The translations under genes and the position numbers were made by a program. 64,000 nucleotides of DNA from a virus, in the IMG/VR virus record IMGVR_UViG_3300015241_000149, positions 1 through 64,000 of that record; one strand, given 5' to 3'. The stretch's first letter is position 1. The number at the start of each line of letters is the position of its first letter. Below, piece after piece: positions 1-6,886 of this stretch. The notes below the pieces were generated by a model. That model was given only the letters and a program-made list of their open reading frames with translations, was not told the origin of the DNA and did not search any database.

Positions 1-56
1 GTCATGCGCCGTTTGGCGTCTAATTTTCGCGCTTCTCGGCGTATTACACCGGCGCC

Positions 57-85
57 TTTCAAGAATGGCGTCAACCTGGTAGACT
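57..85 (+). promoter_or_regulatory. promoter with embedded operator-like element, leaderless
   Basis: TTTCAA (57-62), a 17-base spacer and TAGACT (80-85) lie six bases before the ATG at 92, so transcription would begin at or next to the start codon. The element GTCAACCTGGTA (70-81), repeated elsewhere in the window, overlaps the -10 box and could let a repressor block it. Confidence 0.6.
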
Positions 86-91
86 CGAGCC

Positions 92-754
92 ATGAGTCAG
101 CACAGGGCCACCATTGCCAGGCCACCGATCTCTTCTGATGTTGATGTTGCCTGGCGTAAGAACATAGGTCATGCACACAGCCATGCGATGCCTGATCCTA
201 TGCCTGTGCACACACACCATGCGGCGGTGCGCACCCAGCCTGTCCGCACCCGCCATGCCCGTACTGCCACCACGACCGCCACCAGGTTCGAGGTGCTCAA
301 CGTGCTGCGTGCAGCCATGTACATCAGCGTCATCGTCGGTGCGCTGGCTGTCGTGTCGTGGGCCACGCACACCCACCTAGATCAGAAGGCCCCCCTCCCG
401 GTTGCACAGGTGGCCGCGTCTGACCCGAACCCGGTACGCGTCTGCCAGGACGACGGCTACCAGTACTGCACGCTGGCTCAGGCCGCTGTCTCCAACGCTC
501 ACGACCACGCTGCCCTACCTCAGCCTGCACCGCAGCCCACCATCGTCGTCATCGTCGTTCAGCAGGCCAAGCCCACCAAGGCCCAACAACAGCCCAAGAC
601 CGCCCAACAGCCCAAGCCGGCCACGTCGAGCAAGTCGAGCGGCGGCGGCAAGTCCGCGAAGGCACCCAAGGTCGCGGGCCTGTCCGGCGGTGGCGTCCCA
701 AATGTGAACTGGCCAGGACGCGGCCTCAGTGTCCGGCGTCTCGTCGGCCGATAG
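92..754 (+). CDS. single-pass membrane protein with His- and Pro/Gln/Lys-rich segments
   Basis: 220 residues of unknown function. The first 70 residues are rich in His, Arg and Thr. One membrane segment follows at about 70-90 (ISVIVGALAVVSWA). The rest is predicted to lie outside or to form a flexible stalk: a short CQDDGYQYC motif that could form a disulfide, then a run rich in Pro, Gln and Lys and a Ser/Gly/Lys tail. It is the first gene of the rightward early block and sits directly under a leaderless promoter. Low-complexity ends make homology searches weak. It might act at the cell envelope, but that is inferred from topology only. Confidence 0.7.
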   Translation: MSQHRATIARPPISSDVDVAWRKNIGHAHSHAMPDPMPVHTHHAAVRTQPVRTRHARTATTTATRFEVLNVLRAAMYISVIVGALAVVSWATHTHLDQKAPLPVAQVAASDPNPVRVCQDDGYQYCTLAQAAVSNAHDHAALPQPAPQPTIVVIVVQQAKPTKAQQQPKTAQQPKPATSSKSSGGGKSAKAPKVAGLSGGGVPNVNWPGRGLSVRRLVGR

Positions 755-794
755 AATCCACCGGGTTGACCCCAACCAAAGGAGCCCAACGCCC

Positions 795-1079
795 GTGACC
801 GCACTACGCAACCCTGGCCCACCGAGCCGCTACGTGCCGGCCTACCCCGGTGGCGAGCTGACCCGGATCAGCGTCAAGTCCCACAACGCGGCGCTACAGG
901 AGGCGTTGGCCGAGTACTACCGGGTCGACAGCCAGCTTCGCGAGATCGAGCTCGCCACCCACCTGGACCACGTGCGCTACACCGCCGTCGCCTGGGAACG
1001 CACGAAGGCCGCACACGTCATCGTCGGCATCGCCTCGGTGCTCACCGACCGAGTGGATGACCTGCTCGTCTTGTTCTGA
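795..1079 (+). CDS. hypothetical protein, helical
   Basis: 94 residues starting at GTG, chosen because AAGGAG (779-784) sits about ten bases upstream; a longer in-frame start at 729 would overlap the previous gene and its extra residues look like read-through. The middle is helical and charged (ALAEYYRVDSQLREIELATH), the end hydrophobic. Function is not recognised. It lies between the membrane protein and the RuvB-like gene and may be co-transcribed with both. Confidence 0.65.
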   Translation: MTALRNPGPPSRYVPAYPGGELTRISVKSHNAALQEALAEYYRVDSQLREIELATHLDHVRYTAVAWERTKAAHVIVGIASVLTDRVDDLLVLF

Positions 1080-1080
1080 T

Positions 1081-1102
1081 CCCCAACCAGCCGGACCAAG
1101 GA
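1081..1102 (+). promoter_or_regulatory. extended ribosome-binding leader, repeated
   Basis: CCCCAACCA, one extra base, then CCGGACCAAGGA just before the RuvB-like start. Nearly the same string precedes the gene at 3238, and a shortened version precedes the gene at 795. This resembles the start-associated sequences known from some actinophages. Confidence 0.4.
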
Positions 1103-1113
1103 AGGCCCCACCC

Positions 1114-2259
1114 ATGAGTACCGCCCTCGAACGGGCGGCTTTGACGCTTGGCATGCCCGCACCCGCCAAGGTTGAGCCGCCGTACCTGCGCATCGTCCGC
1201 GAGGCCGAGCCGCCACCCGAGCCGCCACCGGCACCCACCCAGCTCATCGACATGGTGGGCAACGCCAGCGCGCGAAGCCAGATCGGATTCCTGGTGAAGG
1301 CCGCGCTGGACCGGGGCGAGACACCCAAGCACATCCTGCTGCACGGCCCGCCGGGGCTGGGCAAGACGACGTTTGCGCACCTGGTAGGCCAGATGATCAA
1401 CGAGTGGCGGGCTGAGCGCGACATGGCGCCGATCACCGTGCACGTCACCTCAGCGTCGAACCTGCGAACCACGAAGAACCTCGCCAAGGTGCTGAGCAAG
1501 GTTCAGGCCGGCGATGTGCTGTTCATCGACGAATGCCACCGGATGACCTCGATGACCGAGGAGATGCTGGGGCTGGCGATGATGCCGCCCTACACCTTCG
1601 TGATCCCCCCGGCCTCGCAGCTCTCCGGCGCCGAGGAACGCCCGGTCACCATGGCGCCCTGGACCTGCATCGGCGCCACCACCGTCTACGGCAAGATCAC
1701 CAAGCCGCTGCGCGATCGGATGGCGCTGACCGTGCAGCTCAAACCCTACGGTGCCGCCGACATGTCCGAGATCCTGCGCAGGGCCGCCCAGCGGCTCGAC
1801 ATCGAGATCAACGAGGAGTCTCGGCTCGCCCTAGCCCAGCGCTGTCACGGCACTCCACGTGAGGCTGAGCGGCTGTTGGAGCGGGTCCGGGACTACGCAC
1901 AGCTGGAGTTCCCCGGCGAAGCGATCGAACCCATGATGGTTGAGCTCGCCCTGGAGCTCGGTGAACTGGACAGCGCCGGACTGACTGAAGCCCACCTCGC
2001 CGTGTTGGTACACATCTGTATCGAGCGTGGTGGCGGGCCGGTGGGGCTCAACCAGTTGTCCAACGCGATGGCCGGCGTGCTCGGCGAAGAGACCCGCTCC
2101 ACTCTGCTGGCCATCGAACAGCAGCTGTCGAGCAGCGGGTTCATTCGCTACACAGGCAACGGGAGGGTGGCCACACTGGCGGGCTGGCGTCACCTGCAAG
2201 CAGTGTGCCCGGACCTCAAGGTCGTGATCCCCGCGTTCCCGTCAGGCTATGGCACGTGA
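1114..2259 (+). CDS. RuvB-like Holliday junction branch-migration ATPase
   Basis: 381 residues, near the usual RuvB length. Walker A GPPGLGKTT has Lys84, Walker B is DVLFIDECHRM with Asp139, and the sensor/arginine-finger region reads GATTVYGKITKPLRDRM. The lid carries GTPREAERLLERVRDYAQ and the C-terminal winged helix begins GGGPVGLNQLSNAM. These follow the bacterial RuvB order, in which a hexameric ring pumps DNA through RuvA-bound junctions. No RuvA or RuvC gene is visible, but an endonuclease VII-type resolvase is encoded at 13551-13982. ATG at 1114 is favoured by AAGGAAGG eight bases upstream; an in-frame start at 1057 overlaps the previous gene. It may recruit host RuvA or act alone on phage recombination intermediates. 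Confidence 0.9.
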   Translation: MSTALERAALTLGMPAPAKVEPPYLRIVREAEPPPEPPPAPTQLIDMVGNASARSQIGFLVKAALDRGETPKHILLHGPPGLGKTTFAHLVGQMINEWRAERDMAPITVHVTSASNLRTTKNLAKVLSKVQAGDVLFIDECHRMTSMTEEMLGLAMMPPYTFVIPPASQLSGAEERPVTMAPWTCIGATTVYGKITKPLRDRMALTVQLKPYGAADMSEILRRAAQRLDIEINEESRLALAQRCHGTPREAERLLERVRDYAQLEFPGEAIEPMMVELALELGELDSAGLTEAHLAVLVHICIERGGGPVGLNQLSNAMAGVLGEETRSTLLAIEQQLSSSGFIRYTGNGRVATLAGWRHLQAVCPDLKVVIPAFPSGYGT

Positions 2260-2265
2260 AGAACG

Positions 2266-2304
2266 CACACGGGCGACCGTTCACGGCGAGCGGTCGTCTG
2301 TGTG
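2266..2304 (+). terminator. hairpin after the RuvB-like gene
   Basis: Fourteen-base arms (2266-2279 and 2291-2304), both ending in CGACCG/CGGTCG, with two mismatches. It follows the stop codon directly and precedes the next promoter. There is no strong T run, so termination is likely but not certain. Confidence 0.5.
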
Positions 2305-2324
2305 TAAGTATTCCGTCCACGGGG

Positions 2325-2354
2325 TTGACAATAATCCGTGGTGTCCAGTAGAGT
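2325..2354 (+). promoter_or_regulatory. strong promoter, leaderless
   Basis: TTGACA (2325-2330), 18-base spacer, TAGAGT (2349-2354), then seven bases to ATG at 2362. The -35 box is part of the GGTTGACA repeat. The same layout occurs at 3738-3766, down to the CTACCTATGACAAC that follows. Confidence 0.75.
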
Positions 2355-2361
2355 TCTACCT

Positions 2362-2580
2362 ATGACAACCAAGCACACATGCGGCGGGCCGGTCTTCGGG
2401 CGCAAGACCGAGGGTTGTCCCCGGTGCGACGAGCTCATCGCCGGAGAACCAGCAGTCACGTGGGCACCGAGCAGGGCAGTGCTGGACAAAATCGCGGCCA
2501 CCGAGATCCGCGCGCACTTCGCATCCGAGAAGCACCGTTCCGGCGGGTGTGGGCTCGTGTGCACCTACGGCGAGTGGTGA
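2362..2580 (+). CDS. small Cys-containing hypothetical protein
   Basis: 72 residues. A CPRC pair near residue 20 and two further Cys near the C-terminus suggest zinc binding. The ATG at 2362 is chosen over GTG at 2338 because the -10 box ends seven bases before it, which would make the message leaderless. First gene of a run of small early genes. Confidence 0.65.
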   Translation: MTTKHTCGGPVFGRKTEGCPRCDELIAGEPAVTWAPSRAVLDKIAATEIRAHFASEKHRSGGCGLVCTYGEW

Positions 2581-2589
2581 GGAGACACC

Positions 2590-2787
2590 ATGGACGCCCT
2601 CGACCTACACACCAACGGTGTCCACACCGAGTGCACGTTCCCAACCAAAAAGCGGGCCGGCGTCAAGTACATCGGCGACGGTTCGCACCGCGCCTGCACA
2701 CTCGCCGGCACGGTCGAGCAGTACCACACGCACAGCTTCGACGGCCCACTGTGGGCGGCGTGTGGTTGCCCGGAATACGCAGACTGA
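2590..2787 (+). CDS. hypothetical protein with Cys/His residues
   Basis: 65 residues, preceded by GAGGAGA at a good distance. Several Cys and His (TECTF, HRACTL, HTHSF, CGCPEY) suggest a small metal-binding fold. Function unknown; it lies within a tightly spaced run of early genes. Confidence 0.65.
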   Translation: MDALDLHTNGVHTECTFPTKKRAGVKYIGDGSHRACTLAGTVEQYHTHSFDGPLWAACGCPEYAD

Positions 2788-2798
2788 AGGAGACCACC

Positions 2799-3002
2799 AT
2801 GGCCCGCCAGACCACCAAAGCCCTGATCAGCCAGCACGCCAAGGTCTTCGACCACTACGTCGACTCGCCGGTACGGCTTGAGGTCACTGAGGTGGACCAG
2901 GCAACGCTCGACAAGCTGAGCGCCGAACTGGTTGACCGGGCGAACAGCGGCAACGACGGCCTTGCCTACAGGTGGCTCTTTCCCTACGACGACCCGCAGT
3001 GA
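2799..3002 (+). CDS. hypothetical protein
   Basis: 67 residues with a good GAAGGAGA ribosome site. Mixed alpha/beta composition, no membrane segment, no recognised motif. Its TGA overlaps the GTG of the next gene, so the two are probably translated together. Confidence 0.7.
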   Translation: MARQTTKALISQHAKVFDHYVDSPVRLEVTEVDQATLDKLSAELVDRANSGNDGLAYRWLFPYDDPQ

Positions 3003-3193
3003 ACGCCGGCGAGACCTACTGGGATGTCCTCCCCGACTACGTCGAGTGCACCGAGTGCGGCCATCCGATCGAATCGCACGACAGGAAGGGCTGTCTCGAG
3101 TTGGGAGCGGGAGCATGCAACTGCCCCGAGGGCTTCACCACCGAACAGATCCGTGCCATAAGGAAACAGGAGGGCAAGCCCGCCAAGTACTGA
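2999..3193 (+). CDS. zinc-ribbon-like small protein
   Basis: 64 residues from GTG, overlapping the upstream stop as GTGA. CTECGHPIESH, then C and CNC, give the four-ligand pattern of a zinc ribbon. Likely a small nucleic-acid or protein-binding factor; role unknown. Confidence 0.65.
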   Translation: MNAGETYWDVLPDYVECTECGHPIESHDRKGCLELGAGACNCPEGFTTEQIRAIRKQEGKPAKY

Positions 3194-3205
3194 CCGGACG
3201 CAATA

Positions 3206-3226
3206 CCCCAACCACCGGACCAAGGA
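3206..3226 (+). promoter_or_regulatory. extended ribosome-binding leader, repeated
   Basis: CCCCAACCA followed by CCGGACCAAGGA, matching the element at 1081-1102 except for one base. It ends in the Shine-Dalgarno AAGGAGAG for the gene at 3238. Confidence 0.4.
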
Positions 3227-3237
3227 GAGAAGCACCG

Positions 3238-3384
3238 ATGACGATGCCGTATGACCCCGCCGAGAACGAGTGGGTGGCTGAGGTCAATGCCGCCGAGCTG
3301 GACCCTGAGCACTATGAGAACTACGGCGAGCGAAACAACCTGTTCCTGCTCGCGCTCGGCACGGTCCTGCGAGGTGAGGCATGA
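3238..3384 (+). CDS. small acidic hypothetical protein
   Basis: 48 residues, strongly acidic, preceded by AAGGAGAG. Its stop overlaps the next start as ATGA. No family recognised. Confidence 0.6.
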   Translation: MTMPYDPAENEWVAEVNAAELDPEHYENYGERNNLFLLALGTVLRGEA

Positions 3385-3551
3385 ACGAATGGAAACCAGG
3401 TGACCCGTTGCCGGGCGTTGAGAGCCAAGGAAGCTGGAGCAATCAACCCATAGTCCAGATCAAAGACTTCGCCAATGACGTAAATACCGAGGTCTCCGGG
3501 TACCGCAACACTCAGGACTCGGCCGAAGATCGTCCTTGGTCGTGGCTATGA
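3381..3551 (+). CDS. small hypothetical protein
   Basis: 56 residues, coupled on both sides by ATGA overlaps, which is the main evidence that it is translated. Composition is polar with several Trp; it ends in RPWSWL. Function unknown. Confidence 0.55.
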   Translation: MNEWKPGDPLPGVESQGSWSNQPIVQIKDFANDVNTEVSGYRNTQDSAEDRPWSWL

Positions 3552-3724
3552 ACGGCCCGGTCCAGGATCTGCGCTTCGCCAGCGAGCACGACCTGTTGCG
3601 GCTGTACAGCGAGTACACGGTAGCTGTGTTCGACGACTCGCAGTCGATCGAGGAGGCGTTGGTGGCGGACCACCGGCTGCGCGCGGTCAACCACGAGCTG
3701 TACCGGCGCCGCATCCAGGTCTAG
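3548..3724 (+). CDS. small helical hypothetical protein
   Basis: 58 residues starting at the ATG that overlaps the previous stop. Predicted mostly helical (HDLLRLYSEYTVAVF, EEALVADHRLRAVNHELYRRR). No known domain. The following intergenic gap holds a new promoter, so this gene probably ends its transcription unit. Confidence 0.6.
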   Translation: MNGPVQDLRFASEHDLLRLYSEYTVAVFDDSQSIEEALVADHRLRAVNHELYRRRIQV

Positions 3725-3737
3725 TCTTTCAACACGG

Positions 3738-3766
3738 TTGACAGGTAGGGCTCTGTTCGGTAGAGT
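3738..3766 (+). promoter_or_regulatory. strong promoter, leaderless
   Basis: TTGACA (3738-3743), 17-base spacer, TAGAGT (3761-3766), seven bases, then ATG at 3774. Near-copy of the promoter at 2325-2354, including the downstream CTACCTATGACAAC. Confidence 0.75.
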
Positions 3767-3773
3767 CCTACCT

Positions 3774-3971
3774 ATGACAACGAAAAAGGGCCAGGACACC
3801 GGGCGCTGCACCCGCAACGCCACCGTCATCTACGTGGACGCCTACGGCGAGCAGACGGGCGTAGTCGCTGGCTACAACTACCGCTCCGACAACGGAAACC
3901 CCGAGTCGCTCATCCTCACCGATGGTCAGACGATCGGCCTGGAACAGGTTCGCAGCGCACGGTCGCGCTGA
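3774..3971 (+). CDS. hypothetical protein, beta-rich
   Basis: 65 residues. Short beta-type strands (ATVIYVDAYGEQTGVVAGYNY, SLILTDGQTIGLEQV) suggest a small barrel. It starts MTTK like the product at 2362, because the same promoter and start block was used. Leaderless by position. Function unknown. Confidence 0.65.
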   Translation: MTTKKGQDTGRCTRNATVIYVDAYGEQTGVVAGYNYRSDNGNPESLILTDGQTIGLEQVRSARSR

Positions 3972-4049
3972 CCGCTTGCATCGGCCCTGACTGCCACAGG
4001 GTTGGTGCTGGCTGCCAGAACTATCGAGAGGAACGGGAGGCAGAAGCTG

Positions 4050-4319
4050 ATGCCCCGTGACAAGTACGCCACAGGCCGAGCCAACATCCGCACTCGCGCG
4101 GTTGAACGCGCCCTCATTGAAGCAGGTGCCTCACCTTGGATGGGTGGCCGTACCAAGGATACGTACACGGAGCACGGTGCCTACGGTGAGAAGCAAGCCG
4201 TGGTGAACGCTGTGAGCGCGCTCGGGTGGAAGGGTGTCACGGTGGTAGACGGTGGAGAACAGTACAACCGGTGCAGCATGAAGAACGTGCACGTGTACTG
4301 GATTCGAGTTCCGAAATGA
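4050..4319 (+). CDS. hypothetical protein
   Basis: 89 residues, started at ATG 4050 because GGGAGG lies upstream; a longer form from 4002 is possible. Basic N-terminal half, then GEKQAVVNAVSALGWKG and a beta-rich end with one Cys. No family recognised. Overlaps the next gene as ATGA. Confidence 0.6.
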   Translation: MPRDKYATGRANIRTRAVERALIEAGASPWMGGRTKDTYTEHGAYGEKQAVVNAVSALGWKGVTVVDGGEQYNRCSMKNVHVYWIRVPK

Positions 4320-4531
4320 CCGAGCAGATCCCGGACGGTTGGGCTGACGCCGTCGCCAAATCAGCCGTGGAGGCGTATCGACGGGGCCGCATCGACGGAC
4401 TGATCGAGGCCGCCGACCACGTGGAGAACTTCCCGCACGCCAACGTGACCTACCGCCGACACCAGAAGCAGTGCGTCGAGCAGGTGTGGCGCCAGGTCGC
4501 GCGGCTCAAAGGACAGGAAAGCCCTTTTTAG
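4316..4531 (+). CDS. small helical hypothetical protein
   Basis: 71 residues, coupled to the upstream gene by ATGA. Helical, with Arg/Lys and Glu/Asp alternating (AVEAYRRGRIDGLIEAADHV). It converges on the HNH gene, whose stop lies four bases away on the other strand. Confidence 0.6.
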   Translation: MTEQIPDGWADAVAKSAVEAYRRGRIDGLIEAADHVENFPHANVTYRRHQKQCVEQVWRQVARLKGQESPF

Positions 4532-4534
4532 ACG

Positions 4535-4873
4535 CTAGCGGAAGCGGTTCCGCCCACCCTTGCGCGAGTTGCAGGCCCGGCACAGCACCGACGCGTTGGC
4601 CTCATCGCTGGAACCGCCCTCAGATCGGCTCACAACGTGATCCAGGGTCAAGCCGCCTGCTGGTACCGGGTGCGGGTCCACGCCGTGTCCGGGGCAGAGC
4701 CAGCCGTACGCAGCAACCCATCTGACGATGACGGTGGCGCGCAGCTTCTGGTGTGGCCGGCCTAGTCCCCGGTCGTTGGTCTTGGCCTGGTAGCCGGACG
4801 CGGCGGGGTGTGCGGCGCAGCGCGCGCCGGTCTTGGTCGGTGTGCCACACACCAGGCACGGACGCGCCGCCAT
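4535..4873 (-). CDS. HNH endonuclease
   Basis: 112 residues. An N-terminal CLVCG..C zinc knuckle is followed by the HNH core LTLDHVVSRSEGGSSDEANA and then LCRACNSRKGG: His in DHVV, Asn in the EANA loop, and paired Cys. HNH proteins cut DNA with one metal ion; in phages they may be free-standing homing enzymes or helpers of terminase. It is the only leftward gene in the early block, which fits a mobile or separately acquired gene. The start at 4873 is the first Met that leaves the zinc knuckle intact; a longer frame to 4948 would overlap the promoter at 4933. Confidence 0.8.
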   Translation of the reverse strand: MAARPCLVCGTPTKTGARCAAHPAASGYQAKTNDRGLGRPHQKLRATVIVRWVAAYGWLCPGHGVDPHPVPAGGLTLDHVVSRSEGGSSDEANASVLCRACNSRKGGRNRFR

Positions 4874-4932
4874 AGCGCCCTCTCCCGCCGTCGTCGGGCC
4901 AGAACCTCCCGGCGCAACCTGTGTCCACTGCA

Positions 4933-4961
4933 TTGACAACGACGCCACATACCGGTAGAGT
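4933..4961 (+). promoter_or_regulatory. strong promoter
   Basis: TTGACA (4933-4938), 17 bases, TAGAGT (4956-4961). Unlike the copies at 2325 and 3738 it has a leader of about 20 bases with GAGAGGACG before ATG 4991. Confidence 0.75.
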
Positions 4962-4990
4962 TCTACTTACCAGCCAGAGAGGACGGACCC

Positions 4991-5098
4991 ATGCTCACCG
5001 TTTTGTCCCTGCTCTGCTCTTGGGTCGTCCTGGGCTTGACGATGTTCGAGGTCCACGCCCTGCGCGCCCGGGTGAGCGAACTGGAAAGGAAAGTCTGA
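4991..5098 (+). CDS. 35-residue membrane peptide
   Basis: A hydrophobic segment (VLSLLCSWVVLGLTMF) followed by a charged helix ending in ELERKV. It is preceded by GAGAGGACG and lies directly downstream of a strong promoter. Role unknown; tiny membrane proteins of phages often target host envelope or secretion factors, which is inference here. Confidence 0.55.
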   Translation: MLTVLSLLCSWVVLGLTMFEVHALRARVSELERKV

Positions 5099-5099
5099 C

Positions 5100-5345
5100 A
5101 TGAAGACCCACCTGAGCTTCAAAGGCCGCATCACACACGCAGTAGCAATCCAATGGCTCACAGACCAGTTCGAGTACGAACTCTGCCCCTTGTGTGGGGG
5201 CGACACAGTAGATCACAGCGTAGGCATAGACATGTTCGGCAACTTCCACGCCTTCTGCGACACCACACCCCAGATCGACCCCAACGACCCCGAGTACACC
5301 CAGGACCCGGACGATCACTACGACCGCTCACGAGACGGGATCTGA
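5100..5345 (+). CDS. hypothetical protein with CPLC zinc-binding pair
   Basis: 81 residues. Residues around 28-32 read LCPLCGG and a later Cys and several His could complete a metal site. The C-terminal third is acidic. It starts two bases after the upstream stop. Function unknown. Confidence 0.65.
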   Translation: MKTHLSFKGRITHAVAIQWLTDQFEYELCPLCGGDTVDHSVGIDMFGNFHAFCDTTPQIDPNDPEYTQDPDDHYDRSRDGI

Positions 5346-5346
5346 G

Positions 5347-5697
5347 ATGGCTGGCGACGTGAAGGTCTCCGACTGGGCGGTCAGGGCCGCGCTCGCGGAA
5401 ATGCAGCGGTGGGGTATCCGTCCCTCATATCTGCTAGCCGCTGTGCGGGACGCGGTACAAGCGGCCTTTGAGGCTCAGGCGGCGTACGACAGGACGGTTG
5501 AGCGAGAAGAGATGTTCGAGCGGTGGAATAGCGCCGTGCTGCCGTACATAGTCAAAGAATCGTGGAGGCAGCAGGAAATGGCCATCTTCACCGGCAAGGG
5601 CGACTACAACAACCCGCGCACGCTCGAGGAGATCGAGGCAGAACGGCTCCAGGAGGAGATCGAGAAGGCGGCCCGTGAAGATGAGGAGGAGAGCTGA
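5347..5697 (+). CDS. hypothetical protein, long helical
   Basis: 116 residues. Helical throughout, with a strongly charged C-terminus (EEIEAERLQEEIEKAAREDEEES) that would form a coiled coil. No transmembrane segment or catalytic motif. Its stop overlaps the next ATG. Confidence 0.65.
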   Translation: MAGDVKVSDWAVRAALAEMQRWGIRPSYLLAAVRDAVQAAFEAQAAYDRTVEREEMFERWNSAVLPYIVKESWRQQEMAIFTGKGDYNNPRTLEEIEAERLQEEIEKAAREDEEES

Positions 5698-6002
5698 TGG
5701 CTATGGCGGCTGAACTGGTCCTTGATGTCTGTACCCCCGAGGGCAAAACCTGGCTGGCTCGGGTACTGCGGCGCGACGTGAGCCAGCCCGGCAACCTCGC
5801 TCGGGTGTTCATCAGGGTTGATGAGTACAACCTGTCCGGGTCTCGGAAGACGGGAAACGTGACCTACACAGAGTTGAGCGACGGCGTCTATGAGAGCAAC
5901 GAAGGTCGCCGTCGTCTCGGAAGGCGCTACTGGGTAGTCACCGGTGACGAAATCCGCGAGGTCGACCGCAAGGAAGCTATGGCCGCATTGGTGCAGAGCT
6001 GA
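5697..6002 (+). CDS. hypothetical protein
   Basis: 101 residues of mixed alpha/beta composition (LVLDVCTPEGKTWLARVL, ARVFIRVDEYN, RRYWVVTGDEI). No family recognised. Shares start/stop overlaps with both neighbours, so it belongs to the same operon. Confidence 0.65.
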   Translation: MAMAAELVLDVCTPEGKTWLARVLRRDVSQPGNLARVFIRVDEYNLSGSRKTGNVTYTELSDGVYESNEGRRRLGRRYWVVTGDEIREVDRKEAMAALVQS

Positions 6003-6229
6003 TGGCTATCGTGCGGCACGTCAGTCACGGCCAGCCGATCCGGGTCATCGTAGACGTGAACGGCGCGCTGGCCGAGGTGACCGGGTTCGTCACCATGATG
6101 CTCACCGAACCGGGCACCGCCGTGACCGTGAACTACCTCAACACGCTGGTCGTCGCCGGCACCGCCCGGCCCATCACCGAGCTGCCCACCGCGCCGGCAC
6201 AGCCCCAGGGAACGAGGTTCGAACGGTGA
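6002..6229 (+). CDS. small beta-rich hypothetical protein
   Basis: 75 residues, mostly predicted beta strands (IRVIVDVNGALAEVTGFV, TAVTVNYLNTLVVAG), compatible with an SH3-like or OB-like barrel. No catalytic residues visible. Coupled to neighbours by overlaps. Confidence 0.6.
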   Translation: MAIVRHVSHGQPIRVIVDVNGALAEVTGFVTMMLTEPGTAVTVNYLNTLVVAGTARPITELPTAPAQPQGTRFER

Positions 6230-6402
6230 GCGGCTGGTGCGTGTGGGCCCTACTGCCTGGGTACGAACGCGGCAACCAGACACAAGGCGCTGGCTGGTCC
6301 CGCATCGCTGCCGGCATAACTCAGGAACAAGCCGAGTGGATGGCCGGGGCTCTGCGCTTCTCAGCCCGCGCCATGCCCGATCGAGAGGCTACTGATGACT
6401 GA
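6226..6402 (+). CDS. small hypothetical protein
   Basis: 58 residues from GTG, overlapping the previous stop as GTGA. Contains WCVWALLPGYERGNQ and a helical second half. Function unknown. Confidence 0.5.
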   Translation: MSGWCVWALLPGYERGNQTQGAGWSRIAAGITQEQAEWMAGALRFSARAMPDREATDD

Positions 6403-6490
6403 ACAGAGAGTGCCCTGTCAGGGCTGCGGCCGGCTTATCCCGGTCAGCCAGGCCCCGTTGTGCAATGCCTGCATCGACGCGGGTGAGTGA
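6395..6490 (+). CDS. 31-residue zinc-knuckle peptide
   Basis: Two CxxC pairs, CQGCG and CNAC, spaced as in a minimal zinc ribbon, make up nearly the whole peptide. It overlaps the upstream gene by eight bases. The Cys pattern supports it despite the small size. Confidence 0.5.
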   Translation: MTEQRVPCQGCGRLIPVSQAPLCNACIDAGE

Positions 6491-6491
6491 C

Positions 6492-6800
6492 GTGACCGAC
6501 CCCGCAGAGATCCTGAACGTTCCTTGGCCGGCCCGAGACGAGATCCTGGATGAGCTGCGCGCGGCCCGGGAGCGTTGGGATGCCGCGCAGGCTGTGCACC
6601 TCGCCGCGCGAATCGCGTTCCAGGACGCCGCCCGCAAGGCCGTGCTAGCGGCCCGACGCAATGGGCACGCCCGGTTCTACTCCCCGCCCATGTCTGAGCT
6701 CGCGGTCGCCGCCGGACAGTCCGTGGAGTGGCTCGGCGACGTCAAGTACACGCCGATGGGCTCTCTTGTGCCCGGTCGAAGGTCAGCTCGCAGTGTCTAA
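6492..6800 (+). CDS. hypothetical protein, helical
   Basis: 102 residues from GTG 6492; GTG 6483 in the same frame is also possible. A long helix (DEILDELRAARERWDAAQAV) precedes a segment SELAVAAGQSVEWLGDV that looks like the second half of a helix-turn-helix. DNA binding is possible but not shown. Confidence 0.55.
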   Translation: MTDPAEILNVPWPARDEILDELRAARERWDAAQAVHLAARIAFQDAARKAVLAARRNGHARFYSPPMSELAVAAGQSVEWLGDVKYTPMGSLVPGRRSARSV

Positions 6801-6882
6801 GCAGCTGACGATCATCCAAATTCAGCTGCTCTGCGTTGTGGTGCTGCTCTCCGCCATCTTGATCCAGCTGTCGGGCAGGTAA
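6793..6882 (+). CDS. 29-residue membrane peptide
   Basis: Starts at GTG inside the end of the preceding gene and is almost entirely one hydrophobic helix (LLCVVVLLSAILIQL). Support is limited to composition and position. Confidence 0.4.
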   Translation: MSKQLTIIQIQLLCVVVLLSAILIQLSGR

Positions 6883-6886
6883 CCCC

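Noticed and set aside
4535-4948. Extended start for the HNH protein at 4948
   Set aside because: The extra N-terminal residues overlap the opposing promoter at 4933-4961 and carry no conserved motif.
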